The notes under the pieces were generated by a model, which saw nothing but the letters and a program-made list of their open reading frames with translations, was not told where the DNA came from and did no database searches. 36,027 nucleotides of DNA, taken from an uncultured Veillonellaceae bacterium (GTDB lineage: Bacteria; Bacillota; Negativicutes; Selenomonadales; Selenomonadaceae). Position 1 is the stretch's first letter, and each line of letters begins with the position of its first letter. The position numbers and the translations under genes are program-made. The stretch covers positions 1-36,027 of the forward strand of contig OMWS01000028.1 in the NCBI GenBank assembly GCA_900314825.1, read 5' to 3'. Below, one piece after another: positions 30,705-36,027 of the stretch.

Positions 30705-33602
30705 ATGAAAAGCATTTCGTCCATCTTCACGCGCCTCCTGTGCGCGCTCTGCTGCCTCGTCGCACTGTGCTTTCTGCCATCGGGCGCCAGCGCCGCTGAC
30801 AGCTACCGCGTCGGCTACATCTCCGTGCCAGGCTTTTTCACGCAGGACGCATCCGGCCACTACCGCGGCTCGGGCTACGAATACCTCGAACAACTCGCGA
30901 CGTACGCCGACTGCACGTTTGAATACGTCGATCTCACACGCACGGACACGACGACGGCGCTCCTCAGCGGCGACGTCGACCTGCTCATCGGCAGCACGGT
31001 CGCGCCGAGCGACAGCCGCTTCCTCTTCAGCGAGCACAGCATCGGCCGCACGCCGCTCCAGATTTCGCTCGCGGACGGCGTCGGCCCCGAGACGGCGAGT
31101 CCGCTTGCCATCGGCTACTACGCAGGCGCGTACCTTGAAGCCTTCATCGACCGTCAGCTCGCGCGCTTTTTCCCGCCCGACCGCTATCGTCTCCAGCCCT
31201 ATCAGGAGCGCCAGTCCATCAACGCGGATCTCGCCAGCGGCGCGCTCCAGGGCGTCGTGAATGATGCGCTCCATCCGCCCGTCGGTGCGACGGTGACGGG
31301 AAATTTGCGCATGGTCACGCATTACATCCTGTACCGGCCAGACAGCCTCGCGCTCAAGCAGCGCCTCGATGACGCAGCAAACGACATGCTGACCGTCACG
31401 CCGTTCTTGGCGTACCGCCTCGCGAACCAGCAGGAACAGCATGGCGCGCCGCTGTTCTTGACGCCGGACGAAAAAGCGTGGCTCGCCGCGCATCCGCACA
31501 TCACGGCCTTCGCCTCGCCGAAGCAGCCGCCCTACGCGTATTTCGAAGGCGGCCATCACAAAGGCGTCACGCAGGACATCACGGATCAAATCGAGCAAGA
31601 CCTCGGCATCACGTTCGACATCGTCGAGACCGCGAACAACGAGGAGATGTTCCGCCGCTTTGACGCGGGCGAAGCGGACGTGCTGCTCGATTACTATTGC
31701 GATTTCCACTGGGCGCACGAACATCACGCACGCATCACGAATCCCTACCTTACGGTGAACTACCTGCTCGTGCACCGCCGTGGCAAGAGCGTCCCCGCGA
31801 GCCCTGTCATCGCCGCGCCGCGCAGCCGCAACTTCACGCGGCAGTACGTCGAGCGCACGTATCCCGCGCGCGACATCCGCTACTACGACACGGACGCCGA
31901 CTGCCTGCAGGCCGTCGCAGACGGGCATGCCGACATCGCCGCCGTGAAAAGCATCATCGCACAGGCCCTCATTTACAAAAACGGCCTGTTCCTCCTCGAC
32001 GTAGAAAACGCCGTCGTCTTCACGCAGGGCACGTCCATCGCGGTGAGCGAGCGCGTCGATCCGATCTTCGTGCGCATCCTCAACAAGGAAATCGCGCACC
32101 TCGACCCGACGATGATCCAGACAGTCATCAACCAGGAGACGCGCGCGATGGCGGATCAGGCGCCCGTCACATCGATGCTTTACCGCTATCCGGCCGAGAG
32201 CGTCGGCGCGCTTGCGCTCCTCTTCCTCGTACTGCTCAGCGCCGGGCTCTTCTTCCTGCGCACGCGCCGCAGCCATCTTGCCGAGATCGCGCGTCTCGCC
32301 TACACGGAGCCCATCACGGGCCTGCACAATGAGCGCTGGTTCGAAAAAGCGCTGCCTGCCGCCATCACGCGCCTCGAAAGCACGCGTGCCGCCGGCTGCC
32401 TCTACCTTGCCGCCATCTGCGTGCGGCAGATGGATTACTACCGCTCGACGTATTCGCGCGAGATCCTCGCGAACAGTTTCGTCGGCGAAATCCAGCGGGC
32501 GAGCGCCGCCACTCCGTGGTTTGACATCTATGCCATCTCCGGCGACCGCGCGCGCCTCTTCATCCTCTGGGCGCTCCCAGCCGGGCTCACGCCGCAAGCG
32601 GCCGCCGAAACGATCACGCAGGGCGCGGCCGTGCTGCCATTCGGCGAAGTCATGACGCGCATCCGCTACCACGTCAGCGCGCTGCGCATCGCGCCGCACG
32701 GGCCGCTGAACGTGCCGAACCTCATGAACACGGTCACGACGAGCCTCGCCACAGCGCGCACGCAGAACCAGCCATTCATCTTGTTCGACGAGGCCATGCG
32801 CGAGCAGCTGTCGTGGACGAGCCGCGTCGAAGCCGCCGCGCCGCGTGCGCTCGCCGAGCAGCAGTTCGAAGTCTGGTACCAGCCGAAATACGATCTCGCG
32901 ACCCATGCGCTCGTCGGCGCGGAAGCCCTCGTGCGCTGGCAGAGTCCCGAGCTCGGCTTCCTGCCGCCCGGCCGCTTCATCGAGCTCTTCGAGAAAAACG
33001 GCTTCGCCGTCCGCCTCGACTACTACATGCTCGGCCACGTCGCGCGTTTCCTCGAAGCGCGCCTCCGCAAAGGCCTCCCCGTCATCCCCGTCTCCGTCAA
33101 CCAGTCCGCGCTCCACATCTCCGAGCGCAATTACCTGCAAAAAATGAAAGAGACCGCCGAAGCCTACGGCCTGCCGCGCGACCTCATCGACCTCGAGATC
33201 ACGGAGACGGCCTTCGTTGATTTCAAGACAAAGGAAGCGCGCGAAAACTCGCGCCACATCATCGATGCCCTCAAGAGCTATGGCTACGGCACATCCATGG
33301 ACGATTTCTGTACGGGCTACAGCTCCATCGCCATGCTGCAAAACCTCCCGATGGACACGATGAAGATCGACCGCAGCATCCTCCTCGCCGCCGAACACGA
33401 CGAACGCTCTGCGCTCATCATCAAGAACGTCGTCCAGCTCGGCCGCGACCTCGGCATGAAAATCCTCTGCGAAGGCATCGAGACCGAAGCACAGGAAAAC
33501 CTCCTCAAAGAACTCGGCTGCACGTACGGGCAAGGATACTTCTACGCGAAGCCGATGAACCAGAAGGACTTCGAAGCATTCATGGAAACACATCTGCAGT
33601 GA
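30705..33602 (+). CDS. Membrane c-di-GMP phosphodiesterase with two periplasmic solute-binding domains
   Basis: 965 residues. Signal peptide (1-31, cut after ASA); two tandem SBP_bac_3-type domains outside the membrane (about 32-245 and 250-490; LTPDEKAWLAAHPHITAF begins the second); one membrane segment (about 496-518); a degenerate GGDEF domain (about 530-690; no GGDEF motif, SGDRA in its place); and an EAL domain (about 710-960). The EAL signature residues are present: GAEALVRW near 737, ITETA, MDDFCTGYSS near 865 (usual Gly is Cys), KIDRS near 886, EGIET near 922 and QGYFYAKP. It probably hydrolyses c-di-GMP when a small molecule, likely an amino acid, binds outside. GAAAGGGG lies ten bases before the ATG. 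It ends with its own terminator. Confidence 0.92.
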   Translation: MKSISSIFTRLLCALCCLVALCFLPSGASAADSYRVGYISVPGFFTQDASGHYRGSGYEYLEQLATYADCTFEYVDLTRTDTTTALLSGDVDLLIGSTVAPSDSRFLFSEHSIGRTPLQISLADGVGPETASPLAIGYYAGAYLEAFIDRQLARFFPPDRYRLQPYQERQSINADLASGALQGVVNDALHPPVGATVTGNLRMVTHYILYRPDSLALKQRLDDAANDMLTVTPFLAYRLANQQEQHGAPLFLTPDEKAWLAAHPHITAFASPKQPPYAYFEGGHHKGVTQDITDQIEQDLGITFDIVETANNEEMFRRFDAGEADVLLDYYCDFHWAHEHHARITNPYLTVNYLLVHRRGKSVPASPVIAAPRSRNFTRQYVERTYPARDIRYYDTDADCLQAVADGHADIAAVKSIIAQALIYKNGLFLLDVENAVVFTQGTSIAVSERVDPIFVRILNKEIAHLDPTMIQTVINQETRAMADQAPVTSMLYRYPAESVGALALLFLVLLSAGLFFLRTRRSHLAEIARLAYTEPITGLHNERWFEKALPAAITRLESTRAAGCLYLAAICVRQMDYYRSTYSREILANSFVGEIQRASAATPWFDIYAISGDRARLFILWALPAGLTPQAAAETITQGAAVLPFGEVMTRIRYHVSALRIAPHGPLNVPNLMNTVTTSLATARTQNQPFILFDEAMREQLSWTSRVEAAAPRALAEQQFEVWYQPKYDLATHALVGAEALVRWQSPELGFLPPGRFIELFEKNGFAVRLDYYMLGHVARFLEARLRKGLPVIPVSVNQSALHISERNYLQKMKETAEAYGLPRDLIDLEITETAFVDFKTKEARENSRHIIDALKSYGYGTSMDDFCTGYSSIAMLQNLPMDTMKIDRSILLAAEHDERSALIIKNVVQLGRDLGMKILCEGIETEAQENLLKELGCTYGQGYFYAKPMNQKDFEAFMETHLQ

Positions 33603-33619
33603 TGTTCCAAGAAATGCGA

Positions 33620-33654
33620 AACGACCGTTGCACGTCTGGCAACGGTCGTTTTTT
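33620..33654 (+). terminator. Terminator of the EAL gene
   Basis: Perfect 12-pair stem AACGACCGTTGC/GCAACGGTCGTT with a seven-base loop, followed by TTTT, 17 bases after the stop codon. Confidence 0.92.
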
Positions 33655-33675
33655 GTATTTGTACTTGATTTTTTC

Positions 33676-33704
33676 TTGGAATTGAAAAGTTTTTCCAGTA
33701 TAAT
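33676..33704 (+). promoter_or_regulatory. Promoter of the AAA_14/DUF4143 gene
   Basis: TTGGAA (33676-33681), 17 bases, TATAAT (33699-33704). The start would be near 33711, giving a very short leader with GAGGTGAT as ribosome binding site. Confidence 0.65.
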
Positions 33705-33722
33705 GGAAAAGAGGTGATCTTC

Positions 33723-34925
33723 ATGGTGAATCGTCCATTATACTTAAAAAAATTGATGACGTTCAAAAATCAGCCGCTCATCAAAGTCATCACCGGCATG
33801 CGGCGGACGGGAAAATCGACACTCCTGCTGCTGTTTGCAGACGCGCTCCGTACGCAAGGCGTGTCAGAGGATCATATCATCCGCCTCAACCTCGAAGACT
33901 TGGAGAACGAGCCGCTGCAAGATTATCACAAGTTGTATCAACATCTGAAAGAAGCGATGCAAGGCAAAGAGCACGTCTACCTGTTGCTCGACGAAATTCA
34001 AGCCGTGGACGGCTGGGAAAAAGTCGTGAACACATTTTATGAGAACGGCGCCGCCGACATCTACATCACAGGCTCGAACGCGAAGATGCTCTCGTCCGAA
34101 CTTTCAACGCTGCTATCGGGGCGGTATGTGGAAATCACGGTCTATCCTTTGTCCTTTCAAGAATACCTCGACTTCCTGCCGCCCGCGCGCCGTACGCCTG
34201 TGGATGCAGCGTTCTCTGCGTATCTGAAATACGGCGGCTTCCCGGTGATCCCGGGTCTGCCGCAAACAAATGACACGATCGGCATCGTCCTCTCCGGCAT
34301 CTATCATACCGTCCTCGTCAAAGACATTGCGCAGCGCAATGCCGTCCGCGACGCGCAGCTTCTCGAGCATCTCTCGTCCTTTTTGGCTGACAGCATCGGC
34401 AATCCCATTGCCACGTCACGCATCAGCGGCTACCTCACGAGCCAAGGCCGCAAAGTTTCCGGGACGACCATCGACAACTACCTGCGCATGCTGGCAGAAG
34501 CATTCGTCTTTTATCCCGTGCAACGCTACGATATCAAAGGAAAAGCCTACCTCAAGACACAGGAAAAATACTACATCGTAGACACCGGCATCCGCAACGC
34601 CCTGCTCGGCTTCCGCCCCGGCGACTACGGCCACATCCTCGAAAACATCGTCTACCTCGAACTTTTGCGCAGAGGCTTCCGCGTCAGCATCGGCAAGCTC
34701 GGCGCACTCGAAGTCGATTTCATCGCTGAGCGCATGGACGAAAGAATCTACTACCAAGTCTCCGCCAGCGCGCTCGACGAACACACGCTAGAGCGCGAAC
34801 TCCGCCCCCTCATGAGCATCCCCGACCAATACGACAAAGTCCTGCTCACGATGGATCGGACGTACGTCCGGAATTACGAGGGCGTCAAGAATGTGAACAT
34901 TGTCGATTTCTTACTGGAACGATAA
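33723..34925 (+). CDS. AAA_14/DUF4143 ATPase
   Basis: 400 residues. The N-terminal AAA_14 ATPase domain carries Walker A GMRRTGKST near 25 and Walker B YLLLDEIQAV near 86, with ITGSNAKML (sensor-type) near 115. The C-terminal DUF4143 part (about 200-350) has a winged-helix-like segment and LGALEVDFIAER near 325, reminiscent of a nuclease-like fold. The family is common, often single-gene and patchily distributed; its function is not established. The ATG at 33723 follows GAGGTGA by five bases. Confidence 0.9.
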   Translation: MVNRPLYLKKLMTFKNQPLIKVITGMRRTGKSTLLLLFADALRTQGVSEDHIIRLNLEDLENEPLQDYHKLYQHLKEAMQGKEHVYLLLDEIQAVDGWEKVVNTFYENGAADIYITGSNAKMLSSELSTLLSGRYVEITVYPLSFQEYLDFLPPARRTPVDAAFSAYLKYGGFPVIPGLPQTNDTIGIVLSGIYHTVLVKDIAQRNAVRDAQLLEHLSSFLADSIGNPIATSRISGYLTSQGRKVSGTTIDNYLRMLAEAFVFYPVQRYDIKGKAYLKTQEKYYIVDTGIRNALLGFRPGDYGHILENIVYLELLRRGFRVSIGKLGALEVDFIAERMDERIYYQVSASALDEHTLERELRPLMSIPDQYDKVLLTMDRTYVRNYEGVKNVNIVDFLLER

Positions 34926-34982
34926 TTGTTTGAACAATCTCTCGAACAACTGAATGCTATGAAACTGCTTTCTTTTTGCTTG

Positions 34983-35070
34983 GCTATCGCACCCTAGTAC
35001 CCTTTCCACCGCTGACGCGGTCCCCCTTTCCCAAAGGGAAAGGCTGCGGCATTCGTTACGCTCGGCAACA
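34983..35070. repeat. Single repeat arm, copy R8
   Basis: Holds a 21-base stretch (34983-35003) identical to the reverse complement of part of R6. After it come GGTCCCCCTTTCCCAAAGGGAAAGGCTGC and GTTACGCTCGGCAACA, as beyond R2 and R6. It lies in the 189-base gap between the ATPase and the flagellin end and may fold as a terminator for either. Confidence 0.8.
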
Positions 35071-35114
35071 GCTGCATTATGGGATTAGTCTAGCAACAGT
35101 CCAAAAAGCAGGTT

Positions 35115-36027
35115 TCATTGCAACAAGGAGAGAACGGAACTCCCTGCCTGGTTTGCTTGCCCGAGCATGGATTGTGCCGCTTGCGCAAGGACGTTCTCGC
35201 GCGCATAGTGCATCATTTCCTGCGCCATATCCGCATCACGGATCACGCTCTCCGATGCCTGCGTGTTCTCGTTTGCCGTGACAAGGTTTGCCTGCGTGAA
35301 GAAAAGCTCCTGGCTGTACGCGCCGACGCGCGTGGCATTGTCGAGCGCATACTGGATGGCCGTGTCCACAATGCCGAGCGCCGCCGTCGCTTTCTCCCGC
35401 GTCGTGACCGCCGCCTTGTCGATGCCGATGGCTTCGGGACGCATGGATTCGATGTAGATGTGGAGCGCCTGATTGGATTTTATGCCGGTGTGGATGACGA
35501 GAGGACGGTCCTCCCAATAGGCCCCCGTCGTGTGGTCGGCACTCGTTGTATTGTCAGGTTCCGGAGCGACGGCCGTGCCTGGGCCGTCGTGGTCATACGT
35601 GTTGTACGTTCTATTGTACTCCGTCTTTTTGCCATAAACGCCGCCGTGTTCCGTGATACTGCCCGCTGAACTTTTGATTGTCGTATGGACGTTTGAATCA
35701 TAAGAGCCGCCACGTCCGAGCGCATAGCCGATGACCGACTGAGCATAGACATCGGCCTCGTCTGCAATCGTGATGTTTCCAACGGAGGAAGAGGACTTGT
35801 AAAAACTACCTGCGCCAATGCCAGCTCCGCTGCTATTATAAGCTTGTATCTTGCCGCCATTGATGACAATATCCCCCGCAGGACTGTCCATTCCGCCGCC
35901 GATTCCAGCGCCTCCAATATTTCTAGCAGTAATATCACCGCCATTGATCACGATGTGGTCGACACTGCTGCCAGAGGCACCGCTTCCAATAGCAGCCCCG
36001 TCCGACCCAGCTGCTATCACGGTCCCC
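35115..36027 (-). CDS. Flagellin, C-terminal part, with Gly-rich beta-helix-like insert (partial)
   Basis: Reads in from the right edge; at least 304 residues are inside the window and the N-terminus is missing. The last 120 residues are the flagellin C-terminal D1/D0 helices: IDTAIQYAL-type helix, GAYSQELFFTQANLVTANENTQASESVIRDADMAQEMM, and AQAAQSMLGQANQAGSSVLSLL. Before it lies a region of repeated INGGxIxAxNxxGAGIGxG units (three visible between about 35830 and 36020). Such units resemble right-handed beta-helix repeats seen in cell-surface adhesins and would be displayed on the filament surface. The insert fold is an inference. Confidence 0.88.
   Translation of the reverse strand, partial: GTVIAAGSDGAAIGSGASGSSVDHIVINGGDITARNIGGAGIGGGMDSPAGDIVINGGKIQAYNSSGAGIGAGSFYKSSSSVGNITIADEADVYAQSVIGYALGRGGSYDSNVHTTIKSSAGSITEHGGVYGKKTEYNRTYNTYDHDGPGTAVAPEPDNTTSADHTTGAYWEDRPLVIHTGIKSNQALHIYIESMRPEAIGIDKAAVTTREKATAALGIVDTAIQYALDNATRVGAYSQELFFTQANLVTANENTQASESVIRDADMAQEMMHYARENVLAQAAQSMLGQANQAGSSVLSLLQ

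Noticed and set aside
29714..30730. A longer SufC starting at 30730
   Set aside because: The extra 88 codons cross the suf promoter and leader hairpin. The ATG at 30466 has a good ribosome binding site and gives the normal length.
30594..33593. A nearly 1000-codon open frame opposite the EAL gene, and similar long antisense frames opposite the ABC permeases (18072-20168), yvcK and the suf genes
   Set aside because: They arise because GC-rich codon use leaves few stops in the other frames. Their products are Arg/Ala/Asp-rich without domains or ribosome binding sites, while the opposite strand carries clear motifs.

Overview
The window looks like the chromosome of a diderm Firmicute of the class Negativicutes, most likely a motile Selenomonas-like member of the Selenomonadaceae. 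The grounds are combined: GC-rich coding sequence; Firmicutes hallmarks (rapZ-yvcK-whiA, a SufU-type SUF operon); an outer-membrane energising system (TonB-ExbB-ExbD); and a flagellin. The genus is an inference from gene content, not from a marker gene.

Layout, left to right. 1-379 is a composite intergenic repeat. 380-1537 is a forward Fsr-like MFS exporter. 1604-4030 holds a secreted protein of unknown function and a membrane-anchored polysaccharide deacetylase, both reverse. 4396-8025 is the reverse operon rapZ-yvcK-whiA, with a 0.37 kb composite repeat between yvcK and whiA and inverted repeat copies on both outer sides. 8318-10318 is a small operon of an acidic protein and two Cof-type HAD phosphatases. 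10411-11002 is a BrnT/BrnA toxin-antitoxin pair. 11094-13097 is a class B penicillin-binding protein with a PASTA domain. 13221-14456 is a dicarboxylate/amino-acid:cation symporter. 14681-15541 is a PduX-type threonine kinase.

15798-24727 is the centrepiece: ten tightly packed reverse genes reading exbB-exbD-tonB-ftr1-p19-DUF2318 membrane protein-ftsX-ftsX-ABC ATPase-FMN-binding lipoprotein. They sit behind one strong sigma70-type promoter with a Fur-box-like sequence just downstream of the expected start. This joins TonB energy supply for the outer membrane to the FTR1/P19 iron-uptake machinery known from Campylobacter, with an FMN-binding lipoprotein at the end that could serve as an extracytoplasmic electron carrier. 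A strong internal terminator follows p19.

25270-30466 holds an orphan nucleotidyltransferase of the MNT family and the reverse SUF operon sufC-sufB-sufD-sufS-sufU, which makes Fe-S clusters. 30705-33602 is a forward membrane c-di-GMP phosphodiesterase with two periplasmic solute-binding domains. 33723-34925 is an AAA_14/DUF4143 ATPase. 35115 to the right edge is the 3' part of a flagellin whose variable region contains Gly-rich repeats resembling a beta-helix.

The main structure not explained by genes is a family of intergenic palindromic repeats (eight loci). Their arms are self-complementary sequences of the CCTCCCCCTCTGGGGGAGG type. Five loci also carry a separate 42-43 bp palindromic unit (ATAAGCAGAC...GTCGCTTAT) that appears to have moved into the arms on its own. 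No transposase, tRNA, rRNA or CRISPR array was seen.
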